Source: an uncultured Halieaceae bacterium
GTDB taxonomy: Bacteria > Pseudomonadota > Gammaproteobacteria > Pseudomonadales > Halieaceae
Reading direction: 5' to 3'
Assembly: GCA_913063005.1 (NCBI GenBank)
Contig: CAJXZI010000102.1
Location: 1 to 7,027 of the forward strand
Length of the DNA: 7,027 nucleotides
The notes beneath the pieces were generated by a model. That model saw nothing but the letters and a program-made list of their open reading frames with translations. It made no database searches and was not told where the DNA came from. Position numbers and translations under genes: made by a program. Below, piece after piece: positions 1 through 6,296 of the stretch. Numbering within the stretch: the stretch's first letter is position 1; each line of letters starts with the position of its first letter.

Positions 1-369
1 CAGCTGAATATCATCCAGATAATTTGGAGACCCACCGCCAATATGGAGCCGATCAACCGTTATAGGGTTCTGCGAGGCTTGCGCCATCAACCTCATCTCA
101 AAAGCCAAGGCTTCAAGATATGCATCAATGGTTTTACGGTCGTGTTCAACAAGCGCAAGATGATCGCAGCTTAGACAGCGGCTAGGGCAAAACGGTAGAT
201 GAATATACAGCCCGGAAGTTACCGTACTGGAATTCGATATAGCATTCGCGAGACTGAGGTGCGCTGCACTATCAACCAATACCGTGGGATCTCCACCAAT
301 AACGTGAGGACCTTGGTGCCTGTTGAAGATGTCGTCTAAGCCCGGTGGCTTTTGATTTGACCATTTCAT
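1..369 (-). CDS. hemN: HemN-like oxygen-independent coproporphyrinogen III oxidase (radical SAM), N-terminal part
   Basis: This reading frame has no stop and runs off the left edge, so only the first 123 residues are visible; the family is usually about 450 residues. HemN oxidatively decarboxylates coproporphyrinogen III to protoporphyrinogen IX in the cytoplasm, using S-adenosylmethionine and a [4Fe-4S] cluster, without oxygen. The visible part carries the radical SAM signature YIHLPFC (residues 55-61) with cluster cysteines C61, C65 and C68, followed by a glycine-rich GGGSPNYL (111-118), which matches the GGGTP motif of the family. About 54 residues precede the signature, as in true HemN; in the HemW group the motif lies near the N terminus. 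The start is ATG at 369-367 and there is no clear ribosome binding site. Two things are odd: the position two after C68, usually cysteine in HemN, is H70, and the residue just before C68, usually aromatic, is S67. A related radical SAM enzyme with another substrate cannot be excluded. The gene lies in the same direction as the photosynthesis operon, 198 bases beyond puhE. Confidence 0.85.
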   Translation of the reverse strand, partial: MKWSNQKPPGLDDIFNRHQGPHVIGGDPTVLVDSAAHLSLANAISNSSTVTSGLYIHLPFCPSRCLSCDHLALVEHDRKTIDAYLEALAFEMRLMAQASQNPITVDRLHIGGGSPNYLDDIQL

Positions 370-494
370 GGTGAATGAATCCCGTTTTATACCGCGTTAA
401 TCGCTGGCTGGGTTCGTCGACCGAAGACCTCAAACGGAAGCGCTACTGGAGCACCAGTCAGTTGTGGGCGCAGAAAACGCAAACCCACGCGACT

Positions 495-523
495 ACCCTA
501 GACCCCCAAAAACATGGCGTCAA
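495..523 (-). promoter_or_regulatory. possible sigma70-type promoter for hemN
   Basis: On the minus strand there is a TTGACG (-35 like, 523-518), a 17-base spacer and TAGGGT (-10 like, 500-495). The -35 box matches five of six consensus bases, but the -10 box matches only three. Transcription would start near 488, giving a leader of about 120 bases before the hemN ATG. A better-looking -10, TATAAA at 391-386, lies closer to the gene but has no recognisable -35 at the right distance. The 370-567 gap contains no TGT-N12-ACA palindrome of the PpsR/CrtJ type: its only TGT, at 463-465, is not followed by ACA at the required distance. Confidence 0.3.
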
Positions 524-557
524 GAAAACTTGGACATTTTTCAGACAATCCAGACGA

Positions 558-571
558 TTGATAGCAACTAA
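558..571 (-). promoter_or_regulatory. weak FNR/Anr-like palindrome upstream of hemN
   Basis: The minus strand reads TTAGT-TGCT-ATCAA. Compared with the FNR consensus TTGAT-N4-ATCAA, one half site is perfect and the other matches three of five bases. It overlaps the puhE stop codon and lies in front of the hemN-like gene, a class often controlled by FNR or Anr in Proteobacteria. Its centre is about 76 bases upstream of the start point guessed from the -35/-10 pair, not at the usual -41.5, which weakens the case. A match of this quality can occur by chance. Confidence 0.2.
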
Positions 572-1347
572 TGTTCGTGCTTCACGGCGCGAATCTCGGA
601 ACCATCTTGCTTGGCCCAGCGCCAAAGTGCGGCTTCATTGACGGGGAAAAGTAGAAAAATATGTTCAATTGAAGCCAAAAGCATCAAACTTGCAACAAGA
701 TAAAGAGACAGCTGAGTGGACATCACACTCGATTGCTCCGCGAGCTCGTAGATCTCGAATGTAATAAAAAAACCAGCAAGGGTGGAAATAGGCAAAAGCC
801 AGCTGGCACTCCCAACGCGGAGGTAGGAGGTGAGATAGTGCAGGTGATCGGGTAGCCATCGGTCGTTGAACGCCCTCACACCAAAAAATAAATTCAACTT
901 TGCACTCCAGCGCATGAGACAAAGGACCGTTACCGTGTAACACGCTGTCCGATTGGGTTGGTCCACGCTCATTGCAGCGAGCAATGCTACCGACGCTAGG
1001 ACCGTTGCCTCATGATAGATCGTTGTCGCCAACGCACCTTTGAAGCGTTGCCAGGTCGATGGCCCACCCGTGTAAACCTTATGATTTGGACCGTTGACGT
1101 ATCCCAATAAGTAGCTGATCTCCAGCCAACCCCAGATTGTTAGACCGAGTAAAAACCCGCCAGCCACCCCAATGGGTGAGGCAGTGGCAGCATTAAAAGG
1201 GAGGTAAATCCACGCCGCCAGGGTGAAAATCGAGTGGGCAATAAAGCCCCGATGGGCTACTTTCTGCGGCTGGTGGACCAACAACAATGCAATACCTGTC
1301 AACAGCCACCAAGCGGACACAGCGATGACTATTGCCGGAATCAGCAT
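568..1347 (-). CDS. puhE: PuhE, photosynthetic complex assembly protein (DUF3623 family)
   Basis: The protein is a polytopic inner-membrane protein of 259 residues, the usual size of the PuhE family. Hydrophobic segments lie at about residues 4-24, 36-52, 58-84, 112-126, 136-147, 180-200 and 213-234. Family landmarks are WGWLE (72-76), the YHE in the middle (111-113) and the block RWSAKLN with FFGV (146-157), followed by LPDHLHYLTSYL (165-176). In Rhodobacter capsulatus, loss of puhE affects the switch to phototrophic growth and bacteriochlorophyll production, so it is seen as a modulator of pigment supply and core-complex assembly; its biochemical activity is not known. I chose ATG at 1347-1345 because the puhC stop TGA and this ATG share one base (TGATG), a typical coupled junction. 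A TTG one codon upstream (1350-1348) is the alternative. No strong ribosome binding site is seen, so translation probably depends on coupling to puhC. acsF does not separate it from puhC here. Confidence 0.93.
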   Translation of the reverse strand: MLIPAIVIAVSAWWLLTGIALLLVHQPQKVAHRGFIAHSIFTLAAWIYLPFNAATASPIGVAGGFLLGLTIWGWLEISYLLGYVNGPNHKVYTGGPSTWQRFKGALATTIYHEATVLASVALLAAMSVDQPNRTACYTVTVLCLMRWSAKLNLFFGVRAFNDRWLPDHLHYLTSYLRVGSASWLLPISTLAGFFITFEIYELAEQSSVMSTQLSLYLVASLMLLASIEHIFLLFPVNEAALWRWAKQDGSEIRAVKHEH

Positions 1348-1829
1348 CAACTTCGATTCGCTAAACTGGATATCGCGTCTCTGTGAGCGCGATCAAAAAT
1401 TGCTCTGAACTCTTGATAGCTGGTGGGCCCAAATGCCTCAATAGCAATCCAGTAACCCGTAGTCTGATCTATCAAGATGAGACCACCCCGATCTGTTAAC
1501 TCCAGATCGAAGGTTGGCGCACTCTGGATATTTCTTGCTGCTCTTTCACGCACCAAGGTACGAATAACTCCCCGTAAGAAACTTCCTTCACCGGGCCCAT
1601 AAACACGCACTTCGGTCGAGCTTTCTGCAGTCAAAACTCTGACTGCTCCGTTTTCACCATCGAGAACCGCCAGCGTTACGCTCGCGACGATAGTTGACTC
1701 GGGTCGCTCAGGGGGGCCTTGGTAACCCTCGTTGTTAACAGAAATTAGGGCCCAACCCAGCCCTACTGCCGCGAGCAAAAGAAAAATGGGATGCCGAAGC
1801 ACCCCGAATAACAATCCGGGCCAACCCAC
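1347..1829 (-). CDS. puhC: PuhC, photosynthetic complex assembly protein
   Basis: The protein has 160 residues, the usual PuhC size. It has one N-terminal membrane anchor at about residues 13-31 followed by a soluble domain. The conserved family region is GEGSFLRGVIRTLVRERA (80-97), and the C-terminal part keeps a DLELTDRGG stretch (108-116). PuhC acts with PuhB on the assembly or reorganisation of the reaction-centre/LH1 core complex in Rhodobacter capsulatus; no enzymatic activity is known. The start is GTG at 1829-1827, the first usable in-frame start after a stop at 1856-1854. An ATG at 1831-1829 overlaps this GTG but is in another frame and reaches a stop after 22 codons. The gene follows puhB after 33 bases and shares one base with puhE. 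Confidence 0.9.
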   Translation of the reverse strand: MGWPGLLFGVLRHPIFLLLAAVGLGWALISVNNEGYQGPPERPESTIVASVTLAVLDGENGAVRVLTAESSTEVRVYGPGEGSFLRGVIRTLVRERAARNIQSAPTFDLELTDRGGLILIDQTTGYWIAIEAFGPTSYQEFRAIFDRAHRDAISSLANRS

Positions 1830-1833
1830 ATTA

Positions 1834-1840
1834 CCCCCCC
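1834..1840 (-). promoter_or_regulatory. G7 run serving as the likely puhC ribosome binding region
   Basis: On the transcript a run of seven G lies four bases before the puhC GTG and only two bases before the overlapping out-of-frame ATG. It can pair with the CCUCC of 16S rRNA over part of its length and is the only purine-rich candidate in the gap. A homopolymer of this length can slip. A length change would alter the spacing to the start, not the reading frame. Confidence 0.4.
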
Positions 1841-1841
1841 A

Positions 1842-1858
1842 GCTAGTAATGAACTAGC
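1842..1858 (-). other. small inverted repeat between puhB and puhC
   Basis: The transcript reads GCTAGT, a five-base loop TCATT, then ACTAGC: a perfect six-base-pair stem in the 33-base gap just upstream of the G7 run. It has no following T run, so it is not an intrinsic terminator. It could slow 3' decay of the upstream puhAB message or modulate ribosome access to puhC. The effect is inference; only the symmetry is seen. Confidence 0.4.
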
Positions 1859-1862
1859 GTGT

Positions 1863-2483
1863 TTAAACTGCCGCGATCTGTGCCGCTTCCATTTCAGTTG
1901 ATGTCTCGCGGATGTCTTCGATGACATTCACGAGTAAACGCGCTACCGCATCAGGGTCCTCAATGCCTCTTAATAGAGGCTGAACTCGCTTGAAGTGAAG
2001 CGGTCTTACGTGTGGCCATAACATCAACCAAAATACTTTCGTACCTTCAGCAGGCAAAAAGCTAATGTCGCCAGTCCCGTCTCGGAGCCTTCGCAACCCA
2101 GCAGATTCAACTTTCGTAAGGGGTAAATTGACAATCATTGGTAACGCCAACCCCGAACGAATAATTAATCTCCGACTGGTTATCGTGTACAAGGTGCTAC
2201 TGGCATAAAGCTTTGCCATTAGCGCCAAGATACCGACCACCGTAAGCGCAAGACCACCTTGCCATGCCAGAGTGCCCGTTAGCATAGAGAGTGGCGCCCC
2301 ATCCATGATTCGATAGATGAGGTGGCCCGCAATCAACACTGAAAAATAGAGCGCGGCTGTGTAGACCTGAAACACGCGTTTTGCCATCGCATCCCAACTC
2401 GGAGAAGCCTGCCACAGGACTTGCTCGCCCTCCGGCAACTCTCCGGGTAAGCCGGGAATTGGCTCGTGTGAATATTCGTTCAC
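1863..2483 (-). CDS. puhB: PuhB, photosynthetic reaction-centre assembly protein (bacterial PH-like domain)
   Basis: The protein has 206 residues. It starts with a cytoplasmic-looking segment containing LPEGEQVLWQASPSW (16-30), typical of PuhB and of YdbS-like bacterial PH domain proteins. Two clear membrane segments follow (about 39-58 and 73-92), and then a PH-like region beginning LYTITSRRLIIRSG (98-111) with a further hydrophobic stretch at about 110-121. PuhB is needed for efficient reaction-centre assembly in Rhodobacter capsulatus. The start is GTG at 2483-2481, overlapping the puhA TGA by four bases (GTGA). A GGGA eight bases before the start, inside the end of puhA, can act as ribosome binding site. 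The C-terminal tail after residue 190 is acidic and probably poorly conserved. Confidence 0.93.
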   Translation of the reverse strand: MNEYSHEPIPGLPGELPEGEQVLWQASPSWDAMAKRVFQVYTAALYFSVLIAGHLIYRIMDGAPLSMLTGTLAWQGGLALTVVGILALMAKLYASSTLYTITSRRLIIRSGLALPMIVNLPLTKVESAGLRRLRDGTGDISFLPAEGTKVFWLMLWPHVRPLHFKRVQPLLRGIEDPDAVARLLVNVIEDIRETSTEMEAAQIAAV

Positions 2484-3238
2484 AGCACAGGTCCCTGACG
2501 GCCAGGCATGGCGTACATGGTACCGCCACCGTAGAAGGCAACAATCTTGTCTTCCTCTTGCAACGTCACTTGATCAGGGTTTGCGAGGCCAGGCACCTGT
2601 TGGAACTGATCGCTACGAATAGACTTCACATGAACCGTGCCATCACGTTTAACGCGTGCCATTGTCATGGGAAGCAATACGCGCCGCTCACCCACTTCCA
2701 GTTCTGCATAGCGGAAGTGTGGTTCAGCACGATCGACCCAGAGGTCAACAACGGTTGCGCCCTGCTCACCATCACATCCAAACACGGCTTTGCCTCTCGG
2801 GTCAGGGTCATTGCCATGAACCTTGTGGTCAGCGTCGACACGAAGTGGAACGATTCTCGGCTCGCCGTCGACTGTGAGGTCAGGGTGTTCAGGGCGAATG
2901 GCATAAGCCGCAGGGCCCACCCCATCTACCATTGGGTCGCCTGTTGGCTCCAAAGGTGCTCCGGGATGTGCATGCGTTGGCTTAGCCTTTAACTCATACT
3001 GCTCAGGCATCGGACCGGGAACTGTGCGCTCCCCTTGGCCATGCGCCAGCTTGTATGTTTTAGGGTCAGGCAGGCCGCCTACCCCGTCACTGTAGTTATC
3101 GACAATACCGTCGTGTCGAATTGGGAAACCTTCACGCTTACCTTCTTTGTGAAGGTAGAGCACGAGGTAAACAAACGCACCGCAAAACGCGGTGAACATG
3201 ATAGCTGCGAAGTCAAAGTAAAGTTCTCCAGTACCCAT
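2480..3238 (-). CDS. puhA: PuhA, photosynthetic reaction-centre H subunit
   Basis: The protein has 252 residues, close to the usual 250-260 of the H subunit of type II reaction centres. It caps the L and M subunits on the cytoplasmic side and helps carry protons to the secondary quinone QB. A short N terminus is followed by the single membrane helix (about residues 10-29), then a linker with PLEPTGDPMVDGVGPAAYA (95-113), and a cytoplasmic PRC-barrel domain from about 146 to 245 with DPRGKAV, VVDLWVD, LLPMTMARV and EEDKI (229-232 region) blocks. E179 in the RYAELE stretch aligns by eye with the proton-pathway glutamate known as H173 in Rhodobacter sphaeroides. The ATG at 3238-3236 has the best ribosome binding site in the puh part of the operon. 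puhA follows lhaA after 24 bases and overlaps puhB by four. Confidence 0.97.
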   Translation of the reverse strand: MGTGELYFDFAAIMFTAFCGAFVYLVLYLHKEGKREGFPIRHDGIVDNYSDGVGGLPDPKTYKLAHGQGERTVPGPMPEQYELKAKPTHAHPGAPLEPTGDPMVDGVGPAAYAIRPEHPDLTVDGEPRIVPLRVDADHKVHGNDPDPRGKAVFGCDGEQGATVVDLWVDRAEPHFRYAELEVGERRVLLPMTMARVKRDGTVHVKSIRSDQFQQVPGLANPDQVTLQEEDKIVAFYGGGTMYAMPGRQGPVL

Positions 3239-3245
3239 GGTGTGT

Positions 3246-3251
3246 CCTCCT
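3246..3251 (-). promoter_or_regulatory. strong ribosome binding site of puhA
   Basis: The transcript carries a perfect AGGAGG seven bases before the puhA ATG. Other starts in the operon rely on overlaps or weaker sites, so this one fits a higher translation rate for a structural reaction-centre subunit than for its assembly factors. It also confirms the chosen start. Confidence 0.85.
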
Positions 3252-3262
3252 GGTAGTGGTTT

Positions 3263-4693
3263 TCAGCTTGGGAAATCAGCAAGTTGCATAGTGAGTGGTT
3301 GGTTTTTGTTAATGCCTAACCGTCGCACCAACGGGCCCAGTGCGATAAGAGAGGCGAATAGGATGATTATTTCTAGGTGGTAAACCGCGCCATAGGGCGC
3401 AGCAGGACCCGAGAGCTCGACCGCCACGGCACCTGCCTGAATAAACGCGTCCGTGGTGTCGCGTAGCGCGCCCCCCAAGAAAACAGCACAGCCTGCAGCT
3501 GTGGCTTGAACAGCGCCCCACGTACCGATAACGATGCCTGCGGTCGCACTACCCGCCAGCAGCATCGCTGCAGTCAAGGTACCAACAGCGAAAAGGCCAT
3601 TACCCACACCGATTAAGAAGGTACCGATCGCAAAAAGTGCTAGTGAATCGACGGCGCCTGCAATAATCACTGCAGAGAACGCGAAAACACCTACCACAGC
3701 ACCGTAGGCAGCGAGTCTCACGGGCTCTCCCGCTCTTCCCAAATAACGGGCAGAGAGGGCCATGGCAAGCAACATGCCGACACCAAACATGGCCGTCAGC
3801 CGGGTCGTTTGACTGACAGTCATGCCCAATACCTCAGCGCCGTATGGCTCGAGCAGTATTTCCTGCATGCTAAATCCCAGCGTTCCAAGTGCTACGGCTA
3901 TTAGCAATCGGTGTGCGCCCGGGTTTGAAGAAAGTGTTCTCCACGATTCTATGAAGGTTGGTCGAGCGACCTCAAAACTCGTCAAGTCAGGGCGTCGCGG
4001 CTCCATCTGCCACATCGCAACAATGTTCAAGCCTGCTACAACCAGTGCAGACCCTTGTATGACCTGAATGAGTCGGAAGTAGCTAAATGGCTCAAGTAAC
4101 AAAGAAAAACCGAGAGCACCAAGCACCATTCCCACCAGCAGCATGAGATAGAGCATAGTCACCACTTGATGACGTGTCTTTTCACTTGCGAGATCTGTCG
4201 CCAGCGCAAGACCTGCGGTTTGGGTAGCATGCATGCCTGCACCGACCAAAAATAAAGCGCCCAAAGACATGGCAAAACCTGTCCATGCGGCACTGGGATC
4301 GCCAGAGGTCATAAGTATCAGAACGAATGGCATGAGGGCCAGACCGCCAAATTGGCCCATGGTGCCCATCCATAGATAGGGCAGCCTTCGGAACCCCAGG
4401 AATGATTGGTGGTTATCGGATCGGTAGCCTATGAGCACTCTCGCTGGTGCCAAAAGCAGTGGCAGCGCGAGCATGGCCGAGACGACCCAGGCCGCCCTTC
4501 CCAACTCGACCACCATAATGCGATTCAGAGTTCCATTAAGCAGAACAAAGCAGATACCTACTGACACCTGGAATAGCGAAAGCCTCGCGAGCTTCGACAG
4601 TGTTAGATCGCCCTCGACAACGTTTAACCACGGCAAATAACGCGCATTAATCCGCGAGCTAAGCGCCATGAGTTGTTCGCGGGAAATCAACAT
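3263..4693 (-). CDS. lhaA: LhaA, LH1 light-harvesting complex assembly protein (PucC/BCD family, MFS fold)
   Basis: The protein has 476 residues with about twelve hydrophobic segments, as expected for the PucC/LhaA branch of the major facilitator superfamily in the inner membrane. Family landmarks are GFRRLPYLWMGT (100-111), QEILLEPYGAEVLGM (277-291) in the second half, and WGAVQATAAG (392-401). LhaA is needed for normal assembly of light-harvesting complex 1 and may hand bacteriochlorophyll to the apoproteins; transport is not proven. PucC, which serves LH2, is a close paralogue. The position between bchM and puhA is that of lhaA, which decides the name. The ATG at 4693-4691 overlaps the end of bchM by seven bases, with a GGAG about eleven bases upstream, so coupled translation is likely. 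In some purple bacteria a promoter for puhA lies inside this gene; I could not identify one here. Confidence 0.94.
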   Translation of the reverse strand: MLISREQLMALSSRINARYLPWLNVVEGDLTLSKLARLSLFQVSVGICFVLLNGTLNRIMVVELGRAAWVVSAMLALPLLLAPARVLIGYRSDNHQSFLGFRRLPYLWMGTMGQFGGLALMPFVLILMTSGDPSAAWTGFAMSLGALFLVGAGMHATQTAGLALATDLASEKTRHQVVTMLYLMLLVGMVLGALGFSLLLEPFSYFRLIQVIQGSALVVAGLNIVAMWQMEPRRPDLTSFEVARPTFIESWRTLSSNPGAHRLLIAVALGTLGFSMQEILLEPYGAEVLGMTVSQTTRLTAMFGVGMLLAMALSARYLGRAGEPVRLAAYGAVVGVFAFSAVIIAGAVDSLALFAIGTFLIGVGNGLFAVGTLTAAMLLAGSATAGIVIGTWGAVQATAAGCAVFLGGALRDTTDAFIQAGAVAVELSGPAAPYGAVYHLEIIILFASLIALGPLVRRLGINKNQPLTMQLADFPS

Positions 4694-5391
4694 ATGCGTG
4701 TCAACTCCATCGCTTGTGAAGTGTAGAAACCGGTCGAAATACGATGCTCCCTACCAAATTCCCAATCGGTAAATTCATTAGAGTTAGCCAGAGACTTTTT
4801 CAGTGAAGCCGGCGAGATAGGTTCAATGGCTGGCGAACGATCTGATCTCGGAAACAGCTTGCCGACAGCGTGCATCATGGCGAGCGGCACAGTCTTTGGT
4901 GCAAAAGTGAACACCATCGAGGAATCAACACTATCAGCGAGTGTCTCAAGCGTTTTAACACCATCACGCGCTGCGTAATGGATGATCGAATCCATGGCGA
5001 GAACATGATCAAAGCGCTCGCCGTGAACCGATCTCATATCACCGACAACGAACTGAATCCGGTGATATTCGTCGCAATCTGAATAGCGCTCATTGGCGAG
5101 ATCGATCAGCGACTTCGACAGATCGACCGCAATGACCTCGGCTCCTCTCTTGGCCAGTTCAATGGAAATAACTCCGGTCCCACAACCCGCATCAAGCACC
5201 CGCTTCCCGCTGAGGTCATCGGGAAGCCAACTCAATAGAAGGTTTCTCATTGACTCTCTGCCCGCACGAACAGTTTCGCGAATACCACTGACAGGTTCGT
5301 CTGATGTAAGACGAGCCCAAACGTCGGCCGCTGTGCGATCGAAGTAATCCTCAATCTGCTCGCGCCTCTGTTGATAGTTAGCAGTGGCCAT
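4687..5391 (-). CDS. bchM: BchM, Mg-protoporphyrin IX O-methyltransferase
   Basis: BchM transfers a methyl group from S-adenosylmethionine to the 13-propionate of Mg-protoporphyrin IX, making the monomethyl ester that the cyclase uses next. The protein has 234 residues, the normal size. It has the class I SAM-binding glycine loop VLDAGCGTG (65-73), an acidic end of the second strand at IAVDLS (87-92), a GDM motif (117-119), and the C-terminal family region with HAVGKLFPRSDRSP (174-187), typical of BchM/ChlM. The start chosen is ATG at 5391-5389, because the bchL stop TGA shares one base with it (TGATG). A TTG one codon further upstream (5394-5392) is the less likely alternative. No strong ribosome binding site is present, so translation probably depends on the ribosome finishing bchL. 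The gene end overlaps lhaA by seven bases. Confidence 0.96.
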   Translation of the reverse strand: MATANYQQRREQIEDYFDRTAADVWARLTSDEPVSGIRETVRAGRESMRNLLLSWLPDDLSGKRVLDAGCGTGVISIELAKRGAEVIAVDLSKSLIDLANERYSDCDEYHRIQFVVGDMRSVHGERFDHVLAMDSIIHYAARDGVKTLETLADSVDSSMVFTFAPKTVPLAMMHAVGKLFPRSDRSPAIEPISPASLKKSLANSNEFTDWEFGREHRISTGFYTSQAMELTRIC

Positions 5392-6296
5392 CAATCAAAC
5401 CCCAAGAAATCGAACAAATCGCGATCTTTCATGGGCTTGACATCAAGGGGCTCTGCCCCGTTCCACATCCCCTCGGCTAGTTGCATGTACTCGTCTTGAA
5501 CTGCTTTGAGTTCTGGCGAGTCAGGCAACTCAAACAATGTTGATTTTTTGAGTCGGCTCTTACGAATCACGTCGAGGTCGGGGAAGTGTGCGACGCGCTT
5601 TAGACCCACAGCGTCATTAAAACGGTCAATCTCGTCGGTGCCCGCACTTCGATTGGCAATAACGCCTCCCAAACGCACACCATAATTCTTGGATTTCGCT
5701 TCAATCGCGGCCGCGATCCGGTTCATCGCAAAAATTGAGTCAAAATCGTTTGCAGTAACCACCATTGCGCGCTCCGCGTGTTGCAATGGTGACGCAAACC
5801 CGCCGCACACGACGTCACCTAAAACATCGAAAATAACAACGTCGGCATCGTCCAAGAGGTGGTGTTGCTTGAGCAGCTTAACTGTCTGTCCGACCACGTA
5901 CCCGCCACAACCGGTACCGGCCGGTGGGCCACCCGCTTCGACGCACATCACACCGTTATATCCGATGTGAACGTAATCCTCGGTTCTTAGCTCCTCAGCG
6001 TGGAACTCGACAGATTCAAGTACGTCGATAACCGTCGGCATCAGCGCCTTTGTCAACGTAAAAGTGGAATCATGCTTTGGATCACACCCAATCTGAATCA
6101 CCCGCTTGCCGAGCTTGGAAAATGCGACGGAAAGGTTGGACGATGTTGTACTTTTACCGATCCCACCCTTCCCGTAAATGGCGAATACTTTGGCCTTGGC
6201 AACATCGATTTGTTCGTCGAGGTGAACTTGTACACTCCCCTCGCCATCGCCTCTGCCAACGTCTTTGATTGGAATAAATTGATTTGGTGAATTCAT
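5391..6296 (-). CDS. bchL: BchL, iron-sulfur ATP-binding subunit of dark-operative protochlorophyllide reductase
   Basis: BchL is the nitrogenase-iron-protein-like reductase that passes electrons to BchN-BchB, which reduce ring D of protochlorophyllide to chlorophyllide without light. It works as a homodimer with one [4Fe-4S] cluster held between subunits. The protein has 301 residues, normal for the family. The P-loop YGKGGIGKST spans residues 41-50. The cluster ligands are C130 in GTGCGG and C164 in DVVCGG, which correspond to C126 and C160 of the Rhodobacter sphaeroides enzyme. The IGCDPKHD switch region is at 69-76, and the conserved C-terminal DFLGFD ends the protein. ATG at 6296-6294 overlaps the bchH stop by four bases (ATGA) and has a strong ribosome binding site. 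The roughly 30 residues before the nucleotide fold look like the variable N-terminal extension common in BchL. bchN and bchB are not in the window and are expected upstream of bchH. Confidence 0.98.
   Translation of the reverse strand: MNSPNQFIPIKDVGRGDGEGSVQVHLDEQIDVAKAKVFAIYGKGGIGKSTTSSNLSVAFSKLGKRVIQIGCDPKHDSTFTLTKALMPTVIDVLESVEFHAEELRTEDYVHIGYNGVMCVEAGGPPAGTGCGGYVVGQTVKLLKQHHLLDDADVVIFDVLGDVVCGGFASPLQHAERAMVVTANDFDSIFAMNRIAAAIEAKSKNYGVRLGGVIANRSAGTDEIDRFNDAVGLKRVAHFPDLDVIRKSRLKKSTLFELPDSPELKAVQDEYMQLAEGMWNGAEPLDVKPMKDRDLFDFLGFD

Noticed and set aside
411..429. Imperfect hairpin around the TCGA/GTCGAC palindrome in the hemN leader, considered as a riboswitch or attenuator.
   Set aside because: It has only a four-base core stem plus two pairs across a bulge, with no T run and no alternative pairing partner seen.
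388..489. Minus-strand frame of about 33 codons starting with GTG in the hemN leader, with an AGGG upstream.
   Set aside because: It is short, has no recognisable motif and an unremarkable composition; a chance frame is more likely than a leader peptide.
546..560. Inverted repeat CAATC-N5-GATTG just after puhE, considered as a terminator.
   Set aside because: The stem is only five AT-rich base pairs with no T run after it on the minus strand, so it does not look like an intrinsic terminator.
375..641. Plus-strand open frame of 88 codons covering the puhE-hemN gap.
   Set aside because: It overlaps the end of puhE in antisense, has no good ribosome binding site, its composition (rich in R, K, S, T, W) resembles random translation, and no family motif is visible.
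2381..2992. Plus-strand open frame of 203 codons opposite puhA and puhB.
   Set aside because: It is an antisense shadow of puhA and the start of puhB, both of which have clear family motifs; no motif is visible in the antisense product.
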